From the IMG/VR virus record IMGVR_UViG_3300046460_000148, positions 1 to 64,000 of that record: a DNA stretch of 64,000 nucleotides; one strand, 5' to 3'. Both the position numbers and the translations under genes were made by a program. The notes under the pieces were generated by a model, which did no database searches, was not told where the DNA came from, and saw nothing but the letters and a program-made list of their open reading frames with translations. This DNA is from a virus. Below are positions 34,444 through 42,102 of the stretch, one piece after another. How positions within the stretch are numbered: the first letter of the stretch is position 1; each line of letters begins with the position of its first letter.

Positions 34444-34706
34444 AGCGGGTCCGCTCCTTCTCTGACGGCGATCTCAATCCACGCAGAGATCGCCGCGCGG
34501 CTCGTCAGGCCGTCGATCGATCTGCGTAAGTCCCCGATCTTCTCACCTTGCCAGAGCGGCTCGGCAATCCACTGCCGGAGGTAGGCGCGCATCGCCGCAA
34601 TGTGTTCGGGCGACATGTCCCCGCCGCTCAGATAAGCCTTGACGGCGGGCCGCAAGACGCCGCTTGTTTCATTCATCCAATATCCGGGCACACGCACGAT
34701 CTTCAT
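34440..34706 (-). CDS. Hypothetical protein, 88 aa
   Basis: MKIVRVPGYWMNETSGVLRP and the helical SPEHIAAMRAYLRQWIAEPL. First of a two-gene minus-strand unit with the macro-like gene. Similar short proteins are seen in rhizobial phages; function unknown. Confidence 0.65.
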   Translation of the reverse strand: MKIVRVPGYWMNETSGVLRPAVKAYLSGGDMSPEHIAAMRAYLRQWIAEPLWQGEKIGDLRRSIDGLTSRAAISAWIEIAVREGADPL

Positions 34707-34776
34707 ATCCTGATGCTTCCACGGTTCCCTCCCGGCGCGGGCTGGAACTCCTGACCAACGGCGCCCGCGCCCACCT

Positions 34777-34806
34777 GCCCCGCCCTAACCGGTGGGGCCT
34801 TTTTTT
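34777..34806 (+). terminator. Rho-independent terminator
   Basis: Stem CCCCGCC/GGTGGGG (plus a closing G-C) with loop CTAACC, followed by CTTTTTTT on the + strand. Would stop transcription from the late/lysis direction before attP. Confidence 0.75.
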
Positions 34807-34927
34807 ATGCGACAAAATTCGGGTCGTGTCTGCCCGGTTTGTGCCATCCTTTGTGCCAGTGAGCCGCCGGGACCGAAAGGGAAAGCCCGGAAAACATGGG
34901 AAATGGACGGCACAAACATGGCACAAA

Positions 34928-34958
34928 GGCCCCGGAGTAACCGGAGCCTTTTTCTTTT
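34928..34958 (+). terminator. Second rho-independent terminator
   Basis: Stem GGCCCCGG/CCGGAGCC with one C.A mismatch, loop AGTAA, then TTTTTCTTTT on the + strand. The two terminators in series shield attP and the integrase from late transcription. Confidence 0.7.
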
Positions 34959-34987
34959 CAAGCCGCTGTATTTCTTAGGGAATTTGA

Positions 34988-35037
34988 TGGTAGCGGAGGA
35001 GGGATTTGAACCCCCGACACAAGGATTATGATTCCCG
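34988..35037 (-). other. attP core: 3' half of a CAU-anticodon tRNA
   Basis: On the minus strand the sequence runs from a tRNA anticodon stem (CGGGA), loop ATCATAA with anticodon CAT, through a T-arm GGGGG-TTCAAAT-CCCTC and acceptor strand to ACCA. Positions 27-76 of the tRNA fit without gaps. No D-arm or 5' acceptor lies upstream, so this is not a whole tRNA. Such half-tRNA copies are attachment cores for tyrosine integrases; the integrase starts about 80 bases away. Confidence 0.85.
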
Positions 35038-35118
35038 TGTCAGCGTTGTTTTTATTAAGTTTTTTGTCATTTTGTGCCAGTGTTGTGCCATCCGTGCCGG
35101 CGCTGTGCCGCTGCCCCT

Positions 35119-36360
35119 TTACCCTAGCAATGACCGTTCAGCGGCGGCCAGCTCGTCGGCATCATCGCCGCGCGGGAACAAATGCCCGTAGCAGTCGAGC
35201 GTCATTTGAATACTCGAATGCCCCAGCCGTTCTTGCACTGACTTGACCGGCAGCTCCAGACCGCCGTCAACCTTCCGGTTGATGCACCACGAGGCGAAGA
35301 AGTGCCGGAGCGAATGAAGGCCGCTGTACTTCGCCAGCATGATCGGTTTGCCGTGCTTGTCTAGCTCCCCCGAGGGAACCGAGACCCCTGCCCTGATTCC
35401 AGCCGGGATCAGTCCCCGGTTGACAATATTGGCATGGCTTTCAAGCTTCCCCTTGCCGTTCGGAAAAACGTAATGAAGTTCCATGATGGGCTTGCCGGCT
35501 TCATCAACCCGCCCCGTATCTCGGCGCGGGCAGACTAACCGCCATTCCCGAAGCGTGTTTGTCACGATAGGTGAAACCGGAATGGTGCGCTCGCCGGCTT
35601 CGGATTTCGGACGGCCAATCTTGCCGTATTCATCGGCGCGCTGGCAGACGCTGATCGATCGTCCCTCCAGATCGACATCCTCCCACCGCAAACCGCGTAG
35701 CTCCGATGAGCGCATACCGCTGAAAATTGCGGTGATCAGCAGCGGACGCCAATGGCCCATGCCGTCGAGCGCGTTGATGATCGCGCGGACCTCGGCCGGC
35801 ATCGGGATGTGAACCCCTATCTTGAGTTTGCCCTTGCTGCGGCGCTCCGCCCGCTTTTCTTTCCCACCCCGGCGCTGACGCATGTCCCTGACCGGATTCC
35901 GGGTCGCCAACCCGCGTTCAACCGCATCCCCCAAAATGCCGCCGAGTGACACGAGCACCTTTTTGATCATCGCGGCAGAGCGACCATCCGCCCTGAGTTT
36001 GTCTTCGAACTCCCGGATCAAAGGCACCGATAGCTTTGACACCAGCGTGTCGCCGATGAACGCCTCGATGTGGAATTTTAGATGGCGCCGGCGCTGGTCC
36101 AGGGTGCTCCGCTCAAGACCCTCCCCCTCACCGGTCGCAATCCACAGCTCAGCGGCTTTTCGGACGTTAACGCTGTCGCGGTCAGCAACGTGGGTGCCTT
36201 CACGAACCTCAATCTTCGCCTTCTCCACGAAAGCGTCCGCATCCTTTTTCCGGCCGAACGACTGACGATGCCGGACGCCCTTGGCGTCAATATAATCGGC
36301 CATCCACGATTCGCCTTCCGACCCGTCTCTGTTCGTCCATTTGCGCTTGCGTACCGACAT
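35119..36360 (-). CDS. int: Tyrosine integrase
   Basis: 413 residues from ATG 36360 (MSVRKRKWTNRDGSEGESWM); the frame reads 38 codons further up but overlaps brnA. N-terminal arm-binding domain, SAM-like core-binding domain (about 65-165), and catalytic domain with Arg in FSGMRSSELRGL, HSLRHFFASW, LGHSS and the nucleophile Tyr in LDCYGHL. Catalyses integration at the tRNA-type attP next to it. Confidence 0.95.
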   Translation of the reverse strand: MSVRKRKWTNRDGSEGESWMADYIDAKGVRHRQSFGRKKDADAFVEKAKIEVREGTHVADRDSVNVRKAAELWIATGEGEGLERSTLDQRRRHLKFHIEAFIGDTLVSKLSVPLIREFEDKLRADGRSAAMIKKVLVSLGGILGDAVERGLATRNPVRDMRQRRGGKEKRAERRSKGKLKIGVHIPMPAEVRAIINALDGMGHWRPLLITAIFSGMRSSELRGLRWEDVDLEGRSISVCQRADEYGKIGRPKSEAGERTIPVSPIVTNTLREWRLVCPRRDTGRVDEAGKPIMELHYVFPNGKGKLESHANIVNRGLIPAGIRAGVSVPSGELDKHGKPIMLAKYSGLHSLRHFFASWCINRKVDGGLELPVKSVQERLGHSSIQMTLDCYGHLFPRGDDADELAAAERSLLG

Positions 36361-36362
36361 TG

Positions 36363-36596
36363 TCAGTGACCTCCCCCAAGCTGGTCTAGCCGATCGGCAA
36401 TCCACATTTTGATCAGCGCCTGCCGGGTTATCCCCCGGCGCTGCGATTCCTGATCGAGCCCTTCGACCATCCATGTCGTGAAATCGACGTTGACACGCTT
36501 GACCTCAAGGTTCGGCCGGCGTCCCTTTGTCCAATCCACCTCGCCGCTGACGTCCTCTCCGGCATCAAAGCGCCGGTCAAATTCAGTTGCTTTCAT
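36363..36596 (-). CDS. brnA: BrnA-like antitoxin
   Basis: 77 residues. EVKRVNVDFTTWMVEGLDQE then RRGITRQALIKMWIADRL is a ribbon-helix-helix domain of BrnA type. Overlaps the end of brnT by 14 bases. Neutralises BrnT and, in the known family, represses the shared promoter. Confidence 0.85.
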   Translation of the reverse strand: MKATEFDRRFDAGEDVSGEVDWTKGRRPNLEVKRVNVDFTTWMVEGLDQESQRRGITRQALIKMWIADRLDQLGGGH

Positions 36597-36846
36597 AATG
36601 CGCTACCTCCTGTTGTCTGGCCCGGCGCACCGAAATAATCCGTATCTTTGCGCCGCGATGGGTGATGACCGCCGTCCAGTGTTTCCCGGCGATCATGCCG
36701 ATAGCGAGGAAGCGCGGTTCATCTTCGGTTTTTGCAGGGAATTCTAAGAGCCGACTATCGAGCCACAGCGCCTGTGCCTCGACGAAACCAATGCCGTGTT
36801 TGGCCTTGTTGCTGTCACTCTTCGCCGGGTCAAATTCGAAATCCAT
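36583..36846 (-). CDS. brnT: BrnT-like toxin
   Basis: 87 residues. FEFDPAKSDSNKAKHGIGF and EAQALWLDSR, then RISVRRARQQE near the C-terminus: the BrnT RelE-fold ribonuclease pattern. Transcribed before brnA. Probably an addiction or phage-exclusion module between integrase and early operon. Confidence 0.85.
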   Translation of the reverse strand: MDFEFDPAKSDSNKAKHGIGFVEAQALWLDSRLLEFPAKTEDEPRFLAIGMIAGKHWTAVITHRGAKIRIISVRRARQQEVAHYESN

Positions 36847-36907
36847 AAAATAAGTATAGGTATAAAAACGGTATAAAGCAAGCGCACGCGGAGTAGTGGA
36901 AAAGGTG
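36847..36907 (-). promoter_or_regulatory. brnT: brnTA promoter region
   Basis: AT-rich stretch containing the direct repeat GGTATAAA (GGTATAAAAACGGTATAAAG at 36855-36875) ahead of brnT. Likely holds the brnTA promoter and the BrnA operator; the exact -35/-10 boxes are not clear. Confidence 0.5.
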
Positions 36908-37144
36908 TTAGTTCAGGAAGTGCTCGCGCAGCTTCATTTTCGAGGCGACCCATCGATTGCCGATTTTTTTGGCCGGCAGCTCCCCGCGTTCAAGCATGTT
37001 GTAAGTGACCTTCTCGCCGCGACCGATCTCGCGGGCGATTTCTTGAGCGCCCCACAGGAGGTCATCGCTGAGACCGGCCGGCGGCGCTGGATCAGGTTTT
37101 AGATGCATCGTCATTGTAACGGCTTCCTTGTTGCTGAACTGCAT
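36908..37144 (-). CDS. Excisionase/HTH-type DNA-binding protein
   Basis: 78 residues from ATG 37144 (MQFSNKEAVTMTMHLKPDP). LLWGAQEIAREIGRGEKVTY and AKKIGNRWVASKMKLREHF form a winged-helix excisionase-like fold. A start two codons into MTMHLK with AAGGAAG is an alternative. A longer frame upstream is made of GGCNN repeat translation (ARLGTAGRGG...) and is rejected. The gene sits between brnT and a repeat array, near int, so excision control is likely. Confidence 0.7.
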   Translation of the reverse strand: MQFSNKEAVTMTMHLKPDPAPPAGLSDDLLWGAQEIAREIGRGEKVTYNMLERGELPAKKIGNRWVASKMKLREHFLN

Positions 37145-37712
37145 TTCACCTTGCTTCGCCGTGCCCTGCTTTGCCCCGCCCCGCCCAGCCGTGCCTAACC
37201 GTGCCACGTCATCGCCGTTCGAAAATTCACAAACCTCAATCCTTGCCCTGCCCTGCTTCGCCGCTCCACGCCGAGCCTTTCCCGGCTGTGCCGCACCTAG
37301 CTCGGCCCTGCCCTGCTTCGAAAATTCAAAAACTCAAATCCTTGCTTTGCCTCGCCTCGCCGGGCCTTGCTCGACCTAACCCCGCCAAGCTACGCCCTGC
37401 TATGCCCCGCCTCGCCTTGCCTCACCTAGCCAATCCTCGCAGTGCCCGGCTTTGCCCGGCCATGCGATGCCCCGCCATATTCAAAATCGACAAACCTCAA
37501 TCCTTGCATTGCCGCTCCGCGCCTTGCCCCGCCATGCATCGCTGAGCCCCGCCTCACCTTGCCTAGCCTAGCCTAGCCGTGCCCTGCCGCGCCTTGCCAT
37601 GCCGTTCGAAAATTCACAAAACGCAATCCTTGCCCTGCCCCGCCACGCCTAGCCTAGCTCTGCCCTGCCGAGCCCCACCTAGCCACGCCAGCTATTTCGA
37701 ATCCGACCTCAA
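37139..37712 (-). repeat. Large GGCNN pentamer array with four embedded 29-nt elements
   Basis: Non-coding 570-bp gap. On the minus strand it reads as hundreds of bases of GGCNN (for example GGCTAGGCTAGGCTAGGC). The pentamers are broken by four near-identical 29-nt elements at 37218-37246, 37317-37345, 37479-37507 and 37605-37633, consensus TTCGAAAATTCAC + AAACCTCAATCCTTGC on the + strand; a partial fifth overlaps the stop of the 37713 gene (37696-37720). Spacings are 99, 162, 126 and 87 bases. Confidence 0.85.
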
Positions 37713-37976
37713 TCACTTGCGGCTCTGCGCTTCCACATCCTTGACGAAGTCGATGACTTCATCCTCCATGATCCCCAGAGCCACCTCCAACCGGTGGCCG
37801 AGTTCCATTCCCTTCCGCAGCACATGCGAGAACGCGATGGCGCCTGAATAGAAGCTCATGCGCATTTCAATGTATTGCTGGGAGTCGGTGGGCAATCCGT
37901 CGTAGCAGGAGGTCACATAGCTTTTCCAAAGCTGCTCGATGAAGTCCGTCCGGCCCGGTTTCTCATTGTCGTTCAT
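37713..37976 (-). CDS. Hypothetical protein, 87 aa
   Basis: MNDNEKPGRTDFIEQLWKSY, helical, with IEMRMSFYSGAIAFSHVLRK in the middle, a pattern seen in short phage proteins of unknown function. Overlaps the upstream gene (ATGA). The start of the repeat array touches its stop codon. Confidence 0.7.
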   Translation of the reverse strand: MNDNEKPGRTDFIEQLWKSYVTSCYDGLPTDSQQYIEMRMSFYSGAIAFSHVLRKGMELGHRLEVALGIMEDEVIDFVKDVEAQSRK

Positions 37977-38551
37977 GCCGGTGTCCTCCCGATCCGGTCT
38001 GCCAGGACCGCGCGTTCGACCTCAGTCAAGTCCCAGGCGCCGCAGACAAGCCACGTGTCGCCACGGCCGATCCTCCGGAGCAGCATCGGGTCCGGGGGAA
38101 TGTCTTTCCAGTTCGCCTCAAACAGGATGTGATAGTTCGCCAGCCCGCGCGCCGGGCGGATATCCGGCGGGATATGCGGGACTATTGCCTCGGCCATTCT
38201 ATGGCGGCCGGGGAAAGTGCCGTCCGGAAACTCGATGTAACGGCTCTTGGCCGTGTTGCTGGTGATCCATTTCAGGTCGGAGGTCATGCGGGCCGAGCCG
38301 TCGTGCCGGATGGTCAGGTGGCAGAGCGCGGCGTCGGCGCGGGCGATGCCGAGGAGCGGCAGGCCATACTCATTGACGCCGGCCGCCTTGATCGATGCGA
38401 GCGCCCGAACGACCTTCCGGCCTTTCGAGATGAGATAATAAATCCGCTCAATCTCCTGATCGATCGGCGTCGAATAGGCGCGGTGCTCCCGGTACTTTCG
38501 ATACAGCCGGGCCGCCTCGCCTATTTCGAGGTCAAGCGTTTGGGTCTCCAT
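37973..38551 (-). CDS. Hypothetical early protein, 192 aa
   Basis: METQTLDLEIGEAARLYRKY start; mid-section LPLLGIARADAALCHLTIRH and C-terminal DTWLVCGAWDLTEVERAVLA. No catalytic motif recognised. Overlaps the genes on both sides; part of the RecT operon. Confidence 0.65.
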   Translation of the reverse strand: METQTLDLEIGEAARLYRKYREHRAYSTPIDQEIERIYYLISKGRKVVRALASIKAAGVNEYGLPLLGIARADAALCHLTIRHDGSARMTSDLKWITSNTAKSRYIEFPDGTFPGRHRMAEAIVPHIPPDIRPARGLANYHILFEANWKDIPPDPMLLRRIGRGDTWLVCGAWDLTEVERAVLADRIGRTPA

Positions 38552-39335
38552 TGCCTTTCTCCCTTTTGCCAGAGGCGAGCGCGTCGAGATAGCGCCGGGC
38601 CTCTGCTTCCTTCATCGTTCCATCAACAACCTTGCTGGCGATCTCGCGGCAATTCCGGATAAAGGGCGCATCGTCCACGGGCGCGGTCTTGAGCCATCCC
38701 TGTTCCAGCCAACCGAGTCCGTCATGCCGGGCTTCGATGGTCAGGCTTTCATCGGTCGCGTAACGCAGGAATTTTTTGACCGCCTCCGGCTTGAGCGAAG
38801 GCGGTTCGGTTGATCGCGGCAGCGGCGCCGGCTCCCGTGATGGGAGTTGCGGCCTGTTACCGGCGCCGCTGCCTTCATCGGTCCCGCTGGAGGTCGGGGC
38901 CGACGGTTCCTGATCTTTGCCCGGATCAGCCGATTCCTTGGAAAGCGTCTCGGGATCAACACCGGTGATCCGGTGCAGGATCAACATGGCGCCTTCATAA
39001 AATTCTTCGAATTCCGGCTCTTCCAGATCGCTCAGGCTACGGGAATAGATCACCTGGACCCCGCCGACGGTCCGGCCTTCCTCGGTGATGCCGAGGAGGC
39101 GCTTGAGTTCATTGTTCGCTTCATCGACGTTTCGAAACTTGGTGGGGCAATCCTTCACGACGCGGGCGAGGATTGCGAAATACTTCCGGCGCTTCCAGGT
39201 CTGATCGGCCGCCGGCTTGAGCGTCATGATCGTACCATTGCGGAAGCTGTCCAGGCGCTCCTGGGTAAACGGGTCAGCCGGCGTCAGTTTGCCGGGACCG
39301 ACTACCATGCGCAGCGGGGGAAATTCGCTCTTCAT
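38532..39335 (-). CDS. DUF1367-like early protein
   Basis: 267 residues. The first half has MTLKPAADQTWKRRKYFAIL, then FEEFYEGAMLILHRITG, which follows DUF1367-type phage replication/recombination-region proteins. A Ser/Pro/Gly linker of about 60 residues leads to a helical C-terminus. Adjacent genes overlap by 4-20 bases. Confidence 0.65.
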   Translation of the reverse strand: MKSEFPPLRMVVGPGKLTPADPFTQERLDSFRNGTIMTLKPAADQTWKRRKYFAILARVVKDCPTKFRNVDEANNELKRLLGITEEGRTVGGVQVIYSRSLSDLEEPEFEEFYEGAMLILHRITGVDPETLSKESADPGKDQEPSAPTSSGTDEGSGAGNRPQLPSREPAPLPRSTEPPSLKPEAVKKFLRYATDESLTIEARHDGLGWLEQGWLKTAPVDDAPFIRNCREIASKVVDGTMKEAEARRYLDALASGKREKGNGDPNA

Positions 39336-39976
39336 GCCGGCACCTTCACATCAAGTATCTTTTCGAAATCACGCCGCATCTTGTTCAGCTCCTTGATGCC
39401 GGCGGGTCCGTCGCTCTTGGCCGCGTTCTCCAGCAGCGGAAAGCCGGAGGCAATCGAAGCGTCAACCTCGTCACGGGTGGCCGGCCGGGCCTTGGCGTAA
39501 AACTCAACTTCGGTCGGGTCGCCGATGCGGAAGAGCACGCCGTTATGAACCTCCATCTTCTGATAGGAGTCGGTGACCCAGATTGCGCAGACGCCCGGAT
39601 TGCGATCGATCATCTGTCCGGCGACATGCCTGTCCTTCGGCAGATCGCGTTCATTGCGCTTCGCCAGCGGCTGCGTGAGGAACGGGCAATTCTTCGCCGC
39701 GAACCGCGCGCACGTGTAGTGGCTGGGCGGCTCGGACGACACCCGGTTGATGCAACACATGGGGCCGATCACGAAAGCCTTGTGCCGGCCCATCGTGTCA
39801 CCGCAGAGCCAGCAGAGCTTGCGACGGTAGCAATCCGAAACCCAGCCGGGCTTAACCAGACGGAAGTCCGGGATGCCGTCACGGGTGTGAACAAACTTCG
39901 GGATAGGAAAGCCGCGCGCATCGCGCGGCAGTCGTTCGAAGCGCTGCGGCATGTCCGTGAACAGACGGTCAATCAT
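39332..39976 (-). CDS. Cysteine-rich early protein
   Basis: 214 residues from ATG 39976. KLCWLCGDTMGRHKAFVIGP with MCCINR, and CARFAAKNCPFLTQP, suggest a zinc-binding domain; the middle has a conserved-looking DRNPGVCAIWVTDSY. Similar proteins occur in the recombination operon of alphaproteobacterial phages. Function unknown. Confidence 0.65.
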   Translation of the reverse strand: MIDRLFTDMPQRFERLPRDARGFPIPKFVHTRDGIPDFRLVKPGWVSDCYRRKLCWLCGDTMGRHKAFVIGPMCCINRVSSEPPSHYTCARFAAKNCPFLTQPLAKRNERDLPKDRHVAGQMIDRNPGVCAIWVTDSYQKMEVHNGVLFRIGDPTEVEFYAKARPATRDEVDASIASGFPLLENAAKSDGPAGIKELNKMRRDFEKILDVKVPA

Positions 39977-40245
39977 GCCAATGCCCCTTTTGCTCGCAGG
40001 AGGGCGCCGCCGAATGACCACGGCTCTTTTCTGGCGATCTCATTCCAACCCGGCGGCAAGATCGACGCCGACAAGCGGCCCGGCAGGATGGCGCTCTTGC
40101 TGTCAACCTGGGCGCCCTTGATGCCGCGATGTTGCAGGTATTGCGCAATCATGCAGCATGAGCCATCCATGTAATCGTAGCGCTTGGCCGGGTCCTTTCT
40201 GCTGAGAAATTCGATCAGGCTGCTATTGTCGAAGATCGGTTTCAT
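39973..40245 (-). CDS. Hypothetical protein, 90 aa
   Basis: MKPIFDNSSLIEFLSRKDPA, CCMIAQYLQHRGIKGAQVDS. ATG 40245 after GGAGGA. ATGA-type overlap with the downstream gene. Unrecognised. Confidence 0.6.
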   Translation of the reverse strand: MKPIFDNSSLIEFLSRKDPAKRYDYMDGSCCMIAQYLQHRGIKGAQVDSKSAILPGRLSASILPPGWNEIARKEPWSFGGALLRAKGALA

Positions 40246-40270
40246 TTGCACTTCCTCCTTGGGTTTTGGG

Positions 40271-41209
40271 TTATTCCGCGACCGTCACGCCGAGCGCCCG
40301 GAGCCGCCGGTTCTTGATATTCAGGCAAAGTTTCTGGTCATCCTCGGCCTCTTGGAAGCGGGCCATAGGGTCCATCTCGGTCCAGATTTCCTCGACCGTC
40401 TCCGCGTCCGGCGCCTCAGTGAGACGATCACGCAGCTCATCGAAGAAGGACCAGTCAACATCCGCGTCGGTCTCGGCGCCGGATGTTTCCTCGGCACCCG
40501 CCCCGGACGTTTCCTCAACCACACCGTCGATCATCGGGCCTTCGTCTTGTTCCGCCTCCTCGGCGGGCGTTTCCGTTCCGGCGGGCAATGCATCCGGCCG
40601 TGGCGGGCGCGGCGCCTGACGGACATCTGGGAGCGACGTGAGACGGTTCTCCGCGACTCGCTGCCCTTCCTCTTCATCGAAGATGCCGGCGAAGCCGAAA
40701 GCGTAGCGTGCGCACTGGATCAGCGACTTGTGCCGGAGCATCCGGTGGGCCATCTTCCACGGGTCGGTATCGCGCCAGCACTCGGACAGATATTCGGTGA
40801 CCGCCGTGGGGTGGGTCCGGTCCTTCCGATAGATCGTGCACTCGCACGAATACAGGGCTCCGCTATCATCGTGCACCTCATTGAATTTGAAGCCGTCACA
40901 GGCCGGGTGCGAGTTGACGAGGTTTACCCAACCGTCGATCGAGACGATCGGGACAACGCCGCCGCCGCGCTTCGGATAGGCGAAGATTTCACGGGTGATC
41001 GGATTGAGTTTGTATTCCCGCGCGACCAGCAGGAAGGCGGCAAACTCTTCGCGGGTTAGCGGCCGGAACTGCTCCCCCCTCTTCGGCGCCGGCGAACATG
41101 TCGCCCGGACGGTTAGCTCAAACGCTTGCGGTTCCATGCCGAAGCGGGCGGCCATGTCATGCAGGACCGAGCGCGGTTGGTCCTGTCTGGTTGCGATTGC
41201 GGTATTCAT
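40271..41209 (-). CDS. recT: RecT/Bet single-strand annealing recombinase
   Basis: 312 residues. FLLVAREYKLNPITREIFAY, GVVPIVSIDGWVNLVN and WKMAHRMLRHKSLIQCARYA are the RecT/Bet-family segments. The C-terminal 110 residues are acidic and low complexity. It anneals single strands during replication or recombination; no partner exonuclease is recognised next to it. Its ribosome site, AAAGGCAATGCA, falls in a GGCNN unit. Confidence 0.92.
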   Translation of the reverse strand: MNTAIATRQDQPRSVLHDMAARFGMEPQAFELTVRATCSPAPKRGEQFRPLTREEFAAFLLVAREYKLNPITREIFAYPKRGGGVVPIVSIDGWVNLVNSHPACDGFKFNEVHDDSGALYSCECTIYRKDRTHPTAVTEYLSECWRDTDPWKMAHRMLRHKSLIQCARYAFGFAGIFDEEEGQRVAENRLTSLPDVRQAPRPPRPDALPAGTETPAEEAEQDEGPMIDGVVEETSGAGAEETSGAETDADVDWSFFDELRDRLTEAPDAETVEEIWTEMDPMARFQEAEDDQKLCLNIKNRRLRALGVTVAE

Positions 41210-41220
41210 TGCATTGCCTT

Positions 41221-41365
41221 TCTTTGCCTCACCGAGCCTAGCCTAGCGCCACCTAGCAACGCCTAGCCTCACCGTTTCCACGCCTAGCCTTGCCGTTCGA
41301 AGCCCCGCCCCGCCATGCCGTTCCTTGCCTTGCCTCACCATGCCCATCCACGCCTTGCCCCGTTC
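41221..41365 (-). repeat. GGCNN pentamer array upstream of recT
   Basis: About 145 bases of minus-strand GGCNN (for instance GGCTAGGCTCGGTGAGGCAA), filling the gap between recT and the 41373 gene. No open frame of its own is credible. Confidence 0.8.
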
Positions 41366-41372
41366 GGGGTGT

Positions 41373-41981
41373 TTAAGCTGCCTGGGGCAGGCGAACCGGG
41401 GCCTCCCGTTCCTCCTCCCAGCGCACGACGACGAAGCGGCCGAAGGGTCCTTTCGTCGCCGGCCGGAAGTCGCCCAGGCCGATGCGCTTGCCGGCGTCGT
41501 CAATGATCTGACGCATCAGCTTTTGGCTCATGATCGTGATGTCGAGATCGAGCACGAAATCCAGCCGCCAATCATCGAACAACGGTCTATGGGACAGGAT
41601 GCGCCCGCCGGTCGAAGGGATGCGGACGGGCCGCGTATCAACCCGCCAAGGCTGCTCGTGGATGATCGGAATTGTCGCACCTTCGACATCGACGCAGGAG
41701 AAGAGCATGGATGATTTTTGCGTCGTCACTTGGCTCTTGCCGACCTTGTGGAAGCGTCCGCCTTCGACAAGGCAGCGCAGCAAGTTCGGCTGGGGGATGA
41801 CCAGTTCACCCTCAAGCCCGTGATAGAGTTTTGAGGACGCGATCTCCAGAGGTGTCCCGCGATCCGTTGTTGCGATTGAGGAGCGCGTCCCGCTCGTCGC
41901 TGCCTCGGCCGCCTCATCCGTGAAGCGATTGCAGAGGAGTGGCGTGATGCCTTCGATGTTGACTTGGATTTTCATGTTCAT
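41373..41981 (-). CDS. Conserved early protein of unknown function
   Basis: 202 residues, MKIQVNIEGITPLLCNRFTD opening, ELVIPQPNLLRCLVEGGRFH middle, and RIGLGDFRPATKGPFGRFVV near the end. This pattern is found in the recombination operons of unrelated phages. The beta-rich layout loosely recalls RAMP-like folds but no defining motif is present. Start after CGGAGAATGAAC. Confidence 0.65.
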   Translation of the reverse strand: MNMKIQVNIEGITPLLCNRFTDEAAEAATSGTRSSIATTDRGTPLEIASSKLYHGLEGELVIPQPNLLRCLVEGGRFHKVGKSQVTTQKSSMLFSCVDVEGATIPIIHEQPWRVDTRPVRIPSTGGRILSHRPLFDDWRLDFVLDLDITIMSQKLMRQIIDDAGKRIGLGDFRPATKGPFGRFVVVRWEEEREAPVRLPQAA

Positions 41982-41998
41982 TCTCCGTTGGATTGACC

Positions 41999-42095
41999 TT
42001 GCTGCGTTTCCTTGCTTTGCCCCGCCTTGCCTTGCCTACCATTGCCTGACCAGGGTCTGCCGTGCCTTGCGTAGCCTTGCCGAGCCACGCCATGC
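41999..42095 (-). repeat. GGCNN pentamer array
   Basis: About 95 bases of minus-strand GGCNN (GGCAAGGCAAGGCGGGGCAA) between the 41981 gene and the 42103 gene. Confidence 0.8.
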
Positions 42096-42102
42096 CACGA
42101 GT

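Larger units (their letters stand above)
34707..35118. other. Intergenic attP region
   Basis: 412 bases without a gene. Contains both terminators and the tRNA-derived attP core. Direct repeats of the TTGTGCCA type (TTTGTGCCAT, TTTGTGCCAG, TTGTGCCATC) recur at about 34838, 34849, 35070 and 35084, flanking the core on both sides, and could be arm-type integrase sites. Confidence 0.6.

Noticed and set aside
34988-35037. Complete tRNA gene
   Set aside because: No D-arm or 5' acceptor strand upstream on the minus strand; only positions 27-76 fit.
34707-36360. Prophage-host boundary at the tRNA fragment
   Set aside because: Genes on both sides are phage-type (lysis to the left, integrase and early operon to the right), so no host side exists.
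37218-37633. Possible CRISPR array of 29-nt repeats
   Set aside because: Only four copies; gaps of 70-133 bases made of GGCNN; no cas genes.
37171-37851. Open frames inside the pentamer array on the + strand (Pro/Ala/Cys-rich)
   Set aside because: Their residues are simple translations of NNGCC repeats, with no ribosome site; opposite to the operon's direction.
41373-41981. Cas7/RAMP-like protein
   Set aside because: Only a loose beta-rich resemblance and a glycine-containing end; no RAMP signature, no crRNA array or other cas genes.
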